Assembly: GCA_964017045.1 (NCBI GenBank)
Contig: OZ024810.1
Span: 9,231,562-9,295,561, forward strand
Length of the DNA stretch: 64,000 nt
Direction: 5' to 3'
Source: Omphiscola glabra
Lineage: Eukaryota > Mollusca > Gastropoda > Lymnaeidae
Part shown: positions 45,986 to 58,399 of the stretch, piece after piece
Position numbering within the stretch: position 1 is the first letter of the stretch
Layout of the letters: each line of letters starts with the position of its first letter
The notes under the pieces: generated by a model
What the model was told of the DNA's origin: nothing
The model's input: the letters and a program-made list of their open reading frames with translations, nothing else
Database searches by the model: none
Program-made: the position numbers and the translations under genes

Positions 45986-46964
45986 TATGCTTCAGCTTTT
46001 GCTTGGGGATTAATCTCCAGTCCACTAGTTTGGGATTGACTCAGTTTAGACCGCACAACACTATAGGATAGTGTCTGATAGACTGTGTTCAAGCGGCGCG
46101 AAAGGAAATATTTGAACAGGATATGTTTAGATTTGAATGAAAAGACATAAAGATTGAAAGAACATTTTGTAAAAATGCATACTTTGGCAGACAAGACAAA
46201 TCGAGAAACAAAAAGAAGAATTAGAAAGGAAAAAAATAAACTGTCAGAAGATTTCAATAGTTGAAGCCAAGCGCTCCAATGGCTGACAATAAAAGAAATT
46301 CTCGACTACAATGTAACACAATAGAAGGTGTGATAGGCGCAACAAAGTTTATTAACTAAAACAATTCAAAATATGAAAACAAATATTCTCAAATTACAAC
46401 AACATAAAAATCTGCGTTTTCTTCAACCGACCACGCTCCGAAAACTGTCGTTGAAGTCAGATCGATTAGCTTCAGTTTTCTTTCTCTATTCTGTAATAAT
46501 AAAGCATAATTAATTATTTTCATATGATTCACTTCCGTTTTCTTCCTCTATTCTGTAATGATAAAGCATAATTGATTACTTTCATAAGCCATGCTCATAC
46601 TTCAATTTCCCCACCTCAGAACAAATGATCACATTAAAGGTTACACCGACGTCCTAGTCATTACTGCTATCGTCTAGATTTTGGCCCTAGCGCTAAATAT
46701 TAAAATAAATTAGTTTGACCAGCGGCGGACGCTATATCAGGGTTACATAAGTTTTATAAGAGGAAGCGTTTCTATTGCGTCAACCCCTAGCACATATTCG
46801 GGGTATGAACCTCCTCAGAAGTAATTGTAAAAAAAACTTTTACATGAAGACTTTGATTCAGAAAAGTTAAAAGATAACTGAAGACGTTAAAAATGATCCT
46901 GAATTTATAGGCCAAATATGAACTTGATAAAAATTAATGTTATTTAATATTTTGATCTTTAATC

Positions 46965-47200
46965 ATCATCAGTGGCGCTACAGCCATTGCAGGGCCCTGG
47001 CCTGCTCCTCCACATCGTTCCATTCGGATCGATCATTGGCTGGTGTAAGTCCTTCACTACATCGCCAGTCCACCTCAGCCTTGGTCGACCGGTGATCCGT
47101 CTGCCCTTTTGGTCTCTACCTGTCGATCACTTTTGCTGCTCTACAATCCGGCACCCTTTCAATCTGCCCTGTTTACCGTAAGGCTGCCTTTTTTAATTTG
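46965..47200 (-). mobile_element. LINE 3' end fragment
   Basis: catcatcagtggcgctacag then ggccctggcctgctcc and ttcggatcgatca is the reverse partner of 34,020-34,140. The CATCAT end is the tail on the minus strand. Confidence 0.6.
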
Positions 47201-47698
47201 GATGTGACTATAGATGGGTCTTGGAGCAATCGACACTTCTTTTGGTTTGCACGGATTCTCCATCCATCACTGACTATCACCGGACCGTATATTTTCCTGA
47301 TCAGTAAGCTAAATCTTGTTTACGTCCTGGCGGCCAATTTGTGTTTTAAAGATATTTTTTGGTTGTCTTTTTTTTTTTTTCATTGCAATCCACCGCTCAC
47401 ATCTCAGGTTTTCGGAAAGCCTAACGAATTGCGTTTTAGCTGAGAGCAGTCTCAGAGTGAACTTTTCTAATATTTTTTTTTATTCACCTATTAAGAAGTA
47501 TAATATGTAGTCATATTATTTTTTTCAATTGGAAACGAAATCAAGATGACGGCTCAAACAATAATGGCGTAGGAAAGTAGGTCAAGATATAACAAAAATG
47601 GCGTAGGAAAGTAGGTCAAGATATAACTTCCGCCGCAGACCAACCCTTCACGATATCTTACAAGAATGATGCCACGGGCTTATATTGACCAGTACAGC

Positions 47699-47903
47699 AA
47701 CTGGTGTAGCAAGGGTTAGTGCCAAGATTTTGTCCAACCAACCCCCCCCCCCCACGCCAAAACCCCCCCCCCCCCCCCCACAAAAAAATGCATTTGGCCG
47801 AAAATGCCGACCCTCAATATAAAGAAAAATATTCACTGGGACTGGACCGCCTCTATCCCAACCCCCCCCCCCCCCTACCCTTGCTGCCCCTTCTACGTCA
47901 CCG
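47699..47903. mobile_element. hAT-like element with mutated ends
   Basis: Ends aactggtgtag and ctacgtcaccg (canonical CAGTGGCGTAG/CTACGCCACTG), perfect 8-bp duplication agtacagc. C-rich arms of uncertain length. Confidence 0.7.
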
Positions 47904-48159
47904 AGTACAGCAAAGACTTCAAAAAGGTTGTTACAATAGAATATTCTTAGCATTGGATCCGTGCCAAGTCTCGTCAAAAATTTTTATTTTAAATAACGCC
48001 GGGGGGCAATTTATCATTGCCGAATTCAAGTGGGGTACCTGTGCCCATTATTTCTTATTCCTTAACTTTATTACCTTTTTAGGTGTAGACTGGATGCACA
48101 TATATCATGTAAGTTTAATTTATAATTATAGGAATTTTTTTTTTTTTTTTTTTTTTTTT

Positions 48160-48195
48160 TTGTTTTAACGAAGAAGGCGTTTGCCGAAACGTTTT
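48160..48195 (+). ncRNA. degenerate hammerhead-like motif
   Basis: ttaacgaagaaggcgtttgc then cgaaacg keeps the GGC-GCC hairpin and GAAAC but not the CTGATGA core. Confidence 0.2.
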
Positions 48196-48364
48196 GAATT
48201 TGTGTTTTGTGTGAACATAACTGAATCTTAACGTGCATTTCTTTATTTACACAAACTATTTGTGTCTCATCATTTAAAAGCTTTCTCGCTGTCCACCCCT
48301 TTTATAGTTAGTTAAGTGACAAATTACGCGAGGACGGAAAGAGGCTTTTCCTGTCATTGTACTT

Positions 48365-48700
48365 TGTTGGATGTTGTATGTTTTATGTTGTATGCTAGAT
48401 GGCGTATGTTATATGTGAAATCTTGGATTTTTGTATGTTGGATGTTGTATTTTTTGGATGAGGTGTTTTGGATTCCTTATGTTGAATGCTGGATGTAGGA
48501 TGTTGGATGTTAGATGTAGTATTTTTGATTTCGTATGTTGGATGTCGTATGTTAGATTTTGTTTGTTGGATGTCGCAAGTTGGATGTCGCATGTTGGAGG
48601 TCATATGTTGGATTTTTGTATGTTGGATGTTGTGTGTTGTATGTTGAATTTTGGATATCGTATGTTGGATGCTGGATGTTGGATGTTGAGACGGGAATGT
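48365..48700. repeat. TGTTGGATG-type microsatellite-like array downstream of gene C exon 2
   Basis: Irregular 9-11 bp units (atgttggatgt, cgtatgttgga). It starts 18 bp beyond the exon 2 donor. Confidence 0.85.
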
Positions 48701-48717
48701 TCTATTTAAAGACCTAC

Positions 48718-48987
48718 TGATATCAAGGTTTCTTTTTTTCGCCGTTGCTTTTGTTGTAGTCGGCGTGGTGGTTGGCGTCGTTGTGCTGGTGGTGGTCGTT
48801 GTGGTTGGGGTGGTCGTCGTCGTGGTCGGCGTGGTGGTTGTTGTCGTCGGGGTGGTCGTCGTCGTTGTTGTGCTGGTGGTGGTGGTACTTGTGGTTGAGG
48901 TGGTTGCTGTTGACGCTGCAACCGCCACGGATGCTGTGCACTGCACGGTCGTGAGACAGATGCACTGTTGGTAGAGGCCCCCGTTGG
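48718..48987 (-). CDS. gene C exon 2, end of Cys module plus Thr-rich stretch
   Basis: 270 nt, acceptor gtctcttccacag, donor GTAGGT in phase 1. It opens ANGGLYQQCICLTTVQC, then ASVAVAASTATTSTT and about 45 Thr/Pro-rich residues, ending KATAKKRNLDI. The basic KKR tract after the mucin part is unique to this copy. Following exons were not found in 40-48.7 kb, so the C-terminal domain of gene C is unknown. Confidence 0.85.
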
Positions 48988-49198
48988 CTGTGGAAGAGAC
49001 AAACATAATTTTAAGTACTGGACCGTATCAACCAATATATATCTGTCAGTTCGCTGAAAATTTCATCAAGTACGTTGTGCTTGTAAAACTGTATGGGTTA
49101 ACCTGAGTGTCAAGTTGAAACAGTCATGGGGAAGTTTTTAAATGGTTATCTTTTCAGCAATATTGGATTTAAATGAAGTGATGTCTCGGCTTCTAGAG

Positions 49199-49360
49199 CA
49201 GTGGTTCTCGACCTTCCACATGCCGCGACCCTTTGATAAAGTTCCTCGTCTTGTGGCGAGCCCTAACCACAAAATTATTTTCGTAAATATGCACCTTCCG
49301 ATGATCGTTCGACCCCCCCCCCCCCGAAAGGGGTCGCGACCCACATGTTAAGAACCGCTG
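49199..49360. mobile_element. short hAT-like element (CAGTGGTTCTC family)
   Basis: Ends cagtggttctcgacc and gttaagaaccgctg, flanks ttctagag/gtctagac (6 of 8). Intron 1 of gene C. Confidence 0.8.
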
Positions 49361-49489
49361 GTCTAGACTAAATTTTGTTTAACATAAAGAATAAGCTCGA
49401 TTGACGTCAGTGGCTTGTATTGTTGGCTTAGAACAGTGCTCCATTTTCTGTCTTTCTGCCTGTGGTGTTTGGAGACATAATTGTATAAC

Positions 49490-49728
49490 AGCAAGAGGTG
49501 CATAGGCTCCTTGAGTGTTATACACATAACCTTCTTGACCCAGACACACAATGCTTTCTTGAGCCAGAAAAGCGAAATGTGTATAGCCTCCCTGAGTATT
49601 ATACACATCGAATTCTTGACCCAGATCCACGTGGCTTTCTTGAGTCAGAAATATGTAGCTGCCATGAGCCAAACAAGCATCGCCTTCCTCAGCCAAATAC
49701 GCATGATCTTCCCGAGCCAAATCTTCTC
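49490..49728. repeat. degenerate TTGAGCCAGA-type repeat in intron 1 of gene C
   Basis: Units such as cttgacccagacacac, cttgagccagaaa and cctgagtattatacacat. It begins right at the exon 1 donor. The same family is at 63,040-63,200 in intron 1 of gene E. Confidence 0.75.
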
Positions 49729-49730
49729 AC

Positions 49731-49956
49731 CATTCTTGTAGACGCCCATGCAGCAGAGTCCGACCGTCGCCTTCATGTAACAGACGGAACTCGGGCAGTT
49801 CTGAACTTGCGCAGTGATCACTTTCGTGCACATGTAGGGGCTTGTGTTTAAGGCTGACGGCATGGTGTTCACGTTGTACACGTACTGGCCGTCAGACCCA
49901 GAGGCCATCAGCACGATCACTGCCGCGACCCCAAAGAGGAAGACAAACCTGGACAT
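49731..49956 (-). CDS. gene C exon 1, signal peptide and first half of Cys module
   Basis: The start is chosen at 49,956, after the acceptor ctttctttcag and 27 bases of 5' UTR; an upstream ATG in the same frame at 50,046 would lie in the intron. Residues 1-23 (MSRFVFLFGVAAVIVLMASG..) are a signal peptide, then QYVYNVNTMPSALNTSPYMC, NCPSSVCY and LCCMGVYKN. Donor GTGAGAAG in phase 1. Closest to gene D in length and spacing between the first two cysteines (10-11 residues against 20 in A and B). Confidence 0.88.
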
Positions 49957-50084
49957 GTTGATCTTGTTACGTGGCACAGCGATCTGAAAGAAAGTTACCT
50001 CTTTAGTTAATTTAGTTGTTTTTTTTAAATCTATTTTTGTTTGCATAAATTTGAGATGTGGAGAAGAATTTTATGGGAACTTTT

Positions 50085-50275
50085 CTTAACTTTCTACGCC
50101 ATTTTCCTAACTTTCTGAGACATTATCTTTATTTTCTGAGACATTTTCCTAACTTTCTGAGACATTTTCCTAACTTTCTGAGACATTTTCCTAACTTTCT
50201 GAGACATTTTCCTAACTTTCTGGGACATTTTCTTAACTTTTTAAAACATTTTTCTTAACTTTCTGAGACATTTTA
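50085..50275. repeat. 21-bp repeat, about nine copies
   Basis: Units of cattttcctaactttctgag, upstream of gene C. Confidence 0.92.
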
Positions 50276-51239
50276 GTCAAATTATCTCCCATAGAATCAA
50301 GTAAGACATTTTAACTGTTCTGGTTTTGCTAAGACATTGATCGGATCATCGGTTATTAAATCGTACCTCTTATCTTTCGAGAATTTTTTTGTTTTCTTTA
50401 TATATATATATATAGGATGTGGAGCCATTTTCTTTTCTGAGACATTTTCCCAACTGTGAACAAGTTAAAACAGTTTGATCTAGAGAGTATTTCAACAAAA
50501 CGTCGCTACAAATTGTGTGTGAAATAAATGTGTTGTTATATAGAAATTCATTAAAAATTCGTGCAGTCATACACCCGACAAATGGAGGAATTTTAGCCTG
50601 AAATATATGGTGCGTTCTTCTTTGCAAAAGTTAAGCTCATCTTTGATGAGAGTTAATCGCTAATATTTTGTGTATTTATTGCTGGAAGTTAATAATACAG
50701 TGGGGAAACTATGTGTGTGTTTAAAAAAAAAATTAATTTAACATTTATTTAATTTTCTTAAGGAGGATAATTAAAATATTATATTACACTGGAACGAAGG
50801 TATTAGTTAATATACAAGATAAATATATTGTCCAAAGTGTATCTGCTCCCCCAGGAGTAAAAGATGGATTAACTATCCAATGTAGACCTCTTAATGAATG
50901 AACCGAATAAATTATTGTTATGAAATGTTAAAGGACTTACTAAGCATAAAGTCTGACGACAGTCTGATGATGTCCAGGAAGAGAAGATATATAAAAAAGG
51001 CTTATATATATATAAGTGGAGGGAGGGGGGGGGGCTGCCACTAAATGTAAATAGAGTATCGCACATAACTCACTTGTGTACAAGGACGCCAATGTCACGT
51101 GATTATAACACGTTTTTATGTTTGTTTTTGATTGACATTCTTGAAGGTTGTTTTTATTTTTTTGGCAATGATGCAATTAATTGTTGTTTTTAAAAAATTA
51201 AATTTCTAGTTAACTGTTATCCTGTGTCAACTTTCATGT
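50276..51239. other. AT-rich intergenic sequence
   Basis: A TA microsatellite near 50,399 and otherwise nothing recognised. Confidence 0.45.
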
Positions 51240-51780
51240 ATTAAGACTCCCGTGTGAAGTCTCTTGTGTTAAGACTCCTGTGTGAAGTCTCCTGTGTGAA
51301 GACTCCTGTGTGAAGACTCCTGTGTGAGGACCCTGTTTGAAGACTGCTGTGTCAAGACTCATGTGTGAAGACGCCTGTGTCAAGACTCCTGTGTGAAGAC
51401 GCCTGTGTGAAGTCTCCTGTGTGAAGACTCCTGTGTGAAGACTCCTGTTTGAAGACTCCTGTGTGAAGACGCCTGTGTGAAGACTCCTGTGTGAAGACGC
51501 CTGTGTGAAGTCTCCTGTGTGAAGACTCCTGTGTGAAGATTCCTATGTGAAGACTCCTGTGTGAAGTCTCCTGTTTGAAGACTCCTGTGTGAAGACGCCT
51601 GTGTGAAGACTCCTTTGTGAAGTCTCCTGTGTGAAGACTCCTGTGTGAAGACTCCTGTGTGAAGTCTCCTGTGCGAAGACTCCTGTGTGAAGTCTCCTGT
51701 GCGAAGTCTCCTGTGCGAAGACTCCTGTGTGAAGTCTCCTGTGTGAAGTCTCCTGTGTGAAGACTCCTGTGTGAAGACTT
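51240..51780. repeat. 14-bp minisatellite, about 38 copies
   Basis: Units gtgtgaagactcct with variants (gtctcct, gacgcct). The period of 14 keeps all minus frames open; no gene is implied. Confidence 0.95.
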
Positions 51781-52078
51781 TGGTGCGCAATATTTTCCTC
51801 TGTTTTCCTGAAATAGTTGGTAGAATAAATCTGCGGTGTGAAAGCAGGTGGTACAATAGAATATATAATAAAATAATTGTACAAAATGCATACAACGGAT
51901 TTATAAGAAAAACTTTAGGGTTTTTTATTATGGGTTGTTTAATTCGGACATTTTTTTCACTTTGGCAAAACTGAAAAACTTTAACCTTTAAGATAAGATA
52001 AGATAATATTATTTTATTGATCCAAATAAATGGAAACTTTTTTTTTATTATTATTGCTTTGGACATATAACATGTATA

Positions 52079-52263
52079 TAGTGGCGTAGTGATGGGGGGC
52101 AAGGGGGGCCGCATGCCCCGGGCGCTACTCACAAAGGGGCGCCAAATGTTATATTTTACTATAATATTGTATGGTTTTCGAATAGGGGGGCGCTAAAAAG
52201 GTATTGGGGGGCGCTAAAAAGAAATGTGTGCCCCGGGCGCGAGTTAAGCTCGCTACGCCACTG
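52079..52263. mobile_element. short hAT-like element (CAGTGGCGTAGC family)
   Basis: Ends tagtggcgtagtga and cgctacgccactg (first base mutated), perfect 8-bp duplication catgtata. Confidence 0.9.
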
Positions 52264-52669
52264 CATGTATATCATGTAAATAAAACCTCTCACCAAAACA
52301 ACCATTTGTAAAACCCAAACAATTTGATACAATACATCTAAAGTGTTTCTCAAGCGCAAAAATAAAAATCAGTCCTCATGCGCTATGGAACTTCACTCAC
52401 TTAGTGATAACATTGATTTTTAGATTTTGTAACAGTCGGGGGAAAGGGGGGGGGGCACGCTGGTTACTTCTGAAGATTGGGGATCAAATGAATTTATATA
52501 TATATATATCTCTTACCGAAAAATATACGGGAAATTATTTGCCCTGATATTAAGAATCTGTTTGTGAAGAAAGTGGGGATGTATCCTACAAACAAGATTG
52601 TTTTAGTTTGACAAACGTTTCAGTTAGACGTGTTGCGAGCCTCCGTTTCTGGATATGCTCCTAAAGACG

Positions 52670-52740
52670 TCATGTTCCCAGGTGCGTCATGTTCCCAGGT
52701 GCGTCATGTTCCCAGGTGCGTCATGTTCCCAGGTGCGTCA
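52670..52740. repeat. 17-bp repeat, four copies
   Basis: Units of ggtgcgtcatgttccca. Confidence 0.9.
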
Positions 52741-53069
52741 TCTCACATTGTTTCAACTGTTGCTTTGTTTTTGTTTTTCCAGCTGTGCACACACAAGGTA
52801 ACAAAATGGCGGTCCAATACGTTCCAGCTACTGTTTCCGATCGATGGATCGACCACGTTAAGTGCTTTACCTTGAGGCGTTACTGACCTACATCAAAAGA
52901 CATTACAACGCGATCCGTCAGATGTGCGCACTCACACATTTATATAAAGCTGCAAGCGAAGTGGGCCAGGGTGCACCTTTTTGCATTTTTTCCACGCGCG
53001 CTCTTACACATATTTAGGACATATAAAGCACAGGGTTAGGGAAAACCTTGCAAAGACGAAAAAAAAAAG

Positions 53070-53100
53070 ATATCGCATCGGAAAAAAGCCTTCGTCAGTG
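53070..53100 (-). ncRNA. degenerate hammerhead-like motif
   Basis: The minus strand has cactgacgaaggcttttttc then cgatgcg. The CTGACGA heptamer is exact, but the GAAA is lost (GATG). Confidence 0.2.
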
Positions 53101-53109
53101 AAACAGAAG

Positions 53110-54410
53110 AGTACAAATAGAGAATATAAAAGTGAAAATATTATATCTATATATATATGTATAATGATAATAATCTCACACACATTCGATCAACTCTGTG
53201 GTGCCAACTTGCATATCTACTGAATTATATTATTTCGTCGTATGTTCGCAAAGCATTAAACATTTTTGTAAGCTACATGAAAAAACCGAAGTTTTTTTTA
53301 AATTTTTTTATCATGCACAGCGCAGCACGGACATCTCTCGCCGATATTCAAATGTGTTGCGTTACTTTCAGTTCATTTCATTTTAAAGTTGAACAAGATG
53401 CTAATCCCAATAACGAATGTGAAGAATGTGTCCTGTCGGGAGACACCAGTACGGCTTGTTTTTACCATAATAGTCACGTTTAGAGTAACGGTGGTTAAAG
53501 GATAATAAATTTGATCTTTACTTTTAACGCCCAACTCGAAATGGGGCTTGCTAGAACTGGAATGGAATTTGTAGATGAAAAGTTCTTCAAACGTTTTAGT
53601 ACAGACTTTTTAACCAGGCTCCATAAACCTGTTATTTGAGTTGACAGAGATCTTCATTTTCATTTAGAAACGGTCAAAATATTCATATGGGTCAATTAAG
53701 ATAATATAAGTTTAGATAAGATAAGATGAAGTGATAAGATTGCTTAGTAATCAAAATAAATAAAAACATATTAAAACAATTTAACAATTACACCAATTTA
53801 AACACAAGGCATATAAAATATTTCTTTGGCGCAGACATCTGCCAGCGATAAAAATTAATAAATTAGTTGGTGATCGTTTCGATTTGGGAAACACTGGGGG
53901 GGGGGGGGAGGGGGGGAGCACGCTAGTAAATTCGTACAGACTGGGGAAACAAAATAATGTTTACATGTTTTCAGTACTAACTTTGAGAGAAGAATTCGCA
54001 ATGATCGAGCTGATCTTAGGTAAACTGTTATGAAGTGGATGGGATGTATCTTGCAAAGAACAATAGTTTTACAGCAACATCTTTCTTCACCTAGTTCCTC
54101 AAGGGAAGGATGTTTAGTTTGTGTGTTATGGCTCTCCACATTAGACTATTTCTTCGTTTTTTTTTATGTATTACGATGAATCCCCCACTACAGCAGGTAA
54201 TACTGAAGTTCCAGTTGTTCCGCTGTAGAATAAGTTAATAACTTGTTTGTTTACGCCGAAATTGTACAGTTTTTTTAAGATGGAAAAGTCTTGGGAAGAC
54301 ATTTTTATTAGAGATTTGAAGGTTAACATTTTCAACTTGAATTCTTAAGTATTTTAAAAATGATGGCAGATTATTTTACCTCCCGTTTAGCTTTATGAAC
54401 AACTCATTCA
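53110..54410. other. intergenic sequence, nothing firm
   Basis: AAGATA-type runs near 53,700 recur at 20.4, 52.0 and 58.95 kb, in two cases (20.4 and 52.0 kb) with gatccaaataaatggaaa, suggesting an unclassified retroelement tail. Confidence 0.4.
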
Positions 54411-54414
54411 TGTG

Positions 54415-57165
54415 TCCTCTAATATCACACATATGACCTGTAAAAGCACACATTTGACCTGTAATAGCACACATATGACCTGTAATATCACACATATGAC
54501 TGTAATAGCACAAATATGACCTGTAATATCACACATATGACAAGTATATCACACATATAAACTGTAATAGCACAAATTTGACCTGTAATATCACATATAT
54601 GACTTTTAATATCAAAAATAAGAAATAGCACACATATAAACTGAAATATCACACATCTGATCTGTATTATCACACATCTGATCTGTATTATCACACATAT
54701 GACCTGTAATATCACACATCTGATCTGTATTATCACACATATGACCTGTAATATCACACATCTGATCTGTATTATCACACATATGACCTGTAATATCACA
54801 CATCTGATCTGTATTATCACACATATGACCTGTAATATCACACATCTGATCTGTATTATCACACATATGACATGTAATAGCACACATCTGATCTGTATTA
54901 TCACACATATGACATGTAATAGCACACATTTGACTATAATAGCACACATGACATGTGATATCACACATATGACCTGTAATATGACACATAAGACCTGTAA
55001 TAGAACACATATGTCATGTAATGTCACACATATGACCTGTAATATCAAACATATTTAATGTAATATTACACACATATGAACTGTAATAGCACACATATGA
55101 ACTGTAATATCACACATATAGCCTGTAATATTCACATATGACCTACTAGCACACATATGACCAGTAAAAGCACACATATGACAAGTAATATCACACATAT
55201 AAACTGTAATATCTCGCATAAGACATGTAATATCACAAATATGACCTGTAATAGCACACATATGACCTGTAATATCACACATATGACCTGTAATATCACA
55301 CACATGACCTGTAATAGCACACATATGGCCTGTAATATCACACATATGACCTGTATTATCACACATATGACCTATAGTATTACACATAAGACCTTTAATA
55401 CCACATATATGACCTGTAAAAGCACACATATGACCTGTAATATCAGACATATAAACTGTAATATCACACATAAGACATGTAATATCACAAATATGACCTG
55501 TAATAGCACAAACATGACCTGTAATAGCACACATATGGCCTGTAATATCACACATATGACCTGTAATATCACACATATGACCTGTATTATGACTCATATG
55601 ACCTATAGTATTTCACATAAGACCTTTAATACCACACATATGACCTGTAATATCACACATAAGACCTTTAATATAACACATCTGACCTGTATAAGCACAC
55701 ATATGACCTGTATAAGCACACATATGACCTGTAATACCCCATATTTGAAATGCAATAGCACACATATGACCTTTAATATCACACATACGAGCTTTATTAC
55801 CACACACATGACTTTTAATATCACACATATGACCTGTAATATCACATATATTTATTGATTGGATACTTCTATAGTGCTGGTATCCATGCTACTTTAGCAT
55901 GCTCACCGCGCTCTGGTTTCCTCAAATCTATTCAAACAAAAAAGTCTTTCAATGTTTCCTAAATGATTATCTATCCTTTTCAATACTCCTCAGTGATGGA
56001 CGTAAACTATTCCATAACTTTGGCGCTATCGCTTCAAAAGAGCGCACTCCGTACGACTTTTTTCTGTGTTCATCCACACTGGGAATTTTCAGTAAGGACT
56101 GAGTTGAGGACCGCAGGTTCTTTAAGGTTACATGTTTATAAAGACATGTAATATCACACATATGGCCTGTAATAGCACACATATGACCTGTAATATTACA
56201 CATATGACCTGTAATATCACAAATAAGACCTGTAATATCACACACATATGACCTATAATATCACACATGTGACCAGTCATCTCACACATATGTCCTGTAA
56301 TATAACGAATATGACCAGAAGAAGCACAAAATTGACCTGTAATATCACACATATGACCTGTAAGAGCGCACATTTGACTTATATTATGACATATATGACA
56401 TGTAATATCAGAAATAAGACCTTTAATATAATACTTATGACCTGTAATATTACACATATGACCTGTAATATCACGCATAAGACCTGTAATAGCACACATA
56501 GAACCTGTAATATCACACACTTGACCTGTTATATCACACATATGACCTGTAATATCACACATAAGACCATGTAATATCACACATATGACCTGTAATATCA
56601 CACCTTTGACCTGTAGTATTACACATAAGACCTGTAATATAAATCATATGACATGCAATAGCACACATATAAACTGTAATAGCACGCATATGACCTTTAA
56701 TATAACACATATGACCCGTAAAAGCACACATTTGACCTATAATATCACATATATGACCGTAATATCACACATAAGACCTTTAATATAAAACGTATGACCT
56801 GTAATAGCAGACATATGACCTGTAATAGCACAAATATGACCTGTAATATCACACATATGAAATGTAATAGCACACATATGACCGTAATATCACACATATG
56901 ATCTGTAATATTACACATAAGAACTGTAATAACACACATATGACCGTAATAGCAGACATAAACTGTAATAGCACACATATGACCTTTAATATCTCACATA
57001 TAACCTTTACGAGCACACATTTGACCTATAATATCACATATATGTCCTGTAATATCACACATAAAACCTTTAATATAACACATAAGACATGTAATAGCAC
57101 ACATATGACCTGTAATAGCACACATATGACCTGTTATATAACACATAAGACCTGTAATAGCACAC
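54415..57165. repeat. 21-bp satellite, about 120 copies, 2.75 kb
   Basis: Units of cacatatgacctgtaatat. Two larger orders are visible: a 42-bp dimer (with catctgatctgtattatca) repeated about six times at 54,655-54,900, and a block of roughly 250 bp repeated at about 55,130 and 55,400. A LINE fragment interrupts it at 55,851-56,145. Long open frames on both strands are repeat effects. Confidence 0.95.
55851..56145 (-). mobile_element. 5'-truncated LINE inserted in the 21-bp satellite
   Basis: Nearly identical to 35,433-35,725; the minus strand reads TLKNLRSSTQSLLKIP and SYGVRSFEAIAPKLWNSL. Satellite units continue on both sides, so the array was present first. Confidence 0.88.
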
Positions 57166-57514
57166 CAGTGCTAATTCTTCCATATTTTAGATTTGTTTCT
57201 TTATGGTATCACGATTTATTCCTGAACATTTATTGGATTTAGAAATATCCAGGCAGGCGATGGCAAACTACGTACCGCGGGCCACATCCGGCCGGAGACT
57301 TTTATTTATTCGACCCACAGATCCAATAGGGATTTTCATTTCACATAATAATTTGCGTATGTGTATAGGCTGCGCGGAATCACAACTTTGGGGTGGGGTG
57401 GGGGACACTTTCAAAGGGGACGAAAATATTTACTGATCAGCACTATGAAAACAGAAGAAGTTTGTCACAACGAATTTGGGAACAAGCGTGTGCAGTGAAG
57501 GGAAAATTTTATTT

Positions 57515-57855
57515 TGGAAAATTTACCTCGCTTTTCAAAGAGTTGGCTGCTCAGTTTCAGATTGTTAGTTATGTTTTTCCAATCTGGAAACCAGACAACC
57601 AGGGACTGGAACAAGCTTTCAAAAGGAACAGTTGAGGCGACAACACTAGACTCATTTGCGTCTATTGCCTCAGGCCTTCTAGGCCCCCCCCCCCCCCCAG
57701 TGACTGGTACCATCACTGAGTAGCCCTTGCAACCAGTGAAATATCCTCAACAACACCAGGCACAGAAACATTGCAAATCCCCTCTACACGCATAGGAGCC
57801 AGAATGATCAATAAATTGATCGTGGGCCCTTAATATATAGAAGAAGAAGAATGAA
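57515..57855 (+). mobile_element. LINE 3' fragment, same family as 3.1-3.9 kb
   Basis: Reads TTRDWNKLSKGTVEATTLD then SFASIASGL. The 3' UTR has gatcaataaattgatcgtgg and a GAAGAAGAA tail. A hAT-like end (gcaaactacgtaccgcgggc) lies just left at 57,250-57,310. Confidence 0.75.
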
Positions 57856-58206
57856 TCCACCAAACCTTTGTGCTTGTTTTTATGATATAACTGTTTATTC
57901 TGCTATTCAGTTGTTTGTTGGAAGACAAACACGAGGAAGTAAAAAATTATACATTTGTACAGGGTATCCCATAGGATGTCAGTCAACTCGGGTTACAGGC
58001 CAATCTACCTGACGAGCCCTTGGAAACAATTTTGGTGGTACGGAGTACTGACTTTGAGCCTCAGTTGAATGCCGTCATGTCAGAAAAGCACCACGATCAT
58101 GTGTCTCATTGGTGTAAAATGCTTGCACAATTTTAATGTTTCCCATAATGTGTGCGTGTGTTTATGGGTGTGTGTGTGTGTCTCGGTTAAATTAATCTCA
58201 TCCAAG

Positions 58207-58399
58207 CAGAGGCGTAGCTAAGTTGGGGCAGAGGAGACAGATGGCCCTGGCCGCCAGACTGGATAGGGGCGCCAAAATGTGCTTTTGCTATTCTTTTATT
58301 GATGAAAATAATGGGTTTGATAGTAGAAATAAAAAATAAAGGGAGGCGCTTTACAATGAATCGTGTCCCCGGGCGCCAAACACTCTAGCTACACCTCTG
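58207..58399. mobile_element. hAT-like element (CAGAGGCGTAGCTA ends)
   Basis: Ends cagaggcgtagcta and tagctacacctctg, flanks catccaag/cgtccaac (6 of 8), interior gggcgccaaa. 58,400-59,390 holds AAGATA runs and nothing coding. Confidence 0.75.

Noticed and set aside
49957..50046. Upstream in-frame ATG extending gene C by 30 residues
   Set aside because: The extension crosses a good acceptor (ctttctttcag) and would place the signal peptide internally; genes A, B and D start just after such an acceptor.
51352..52132. Minus-strand frames of up to 250 codons over the 14-bp array
   Set aside because: Period-14 array keeps several frames open; upstream residues come from a hAT-like element.
52780..52890. 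Short plus-strand frame MAVQYVPATVSDRWIDHVK after a pyrimidine-rich tttttccag
   Set aside because: Under 30 codons with no family match; could be chance in AT-rich DNA.
54415..57165. CRISPR-like array
   Set aside because: Units are contiguous with no unique spacers, and the DNA is eukaryotic.
54488..57242. Many Cys/Ile/Thr-rich frames on both strands
   Set aside because: All lie in the 21-bp satellite; cysteine content comes from the repeat, unlike the spaced cysteines of the gene family.
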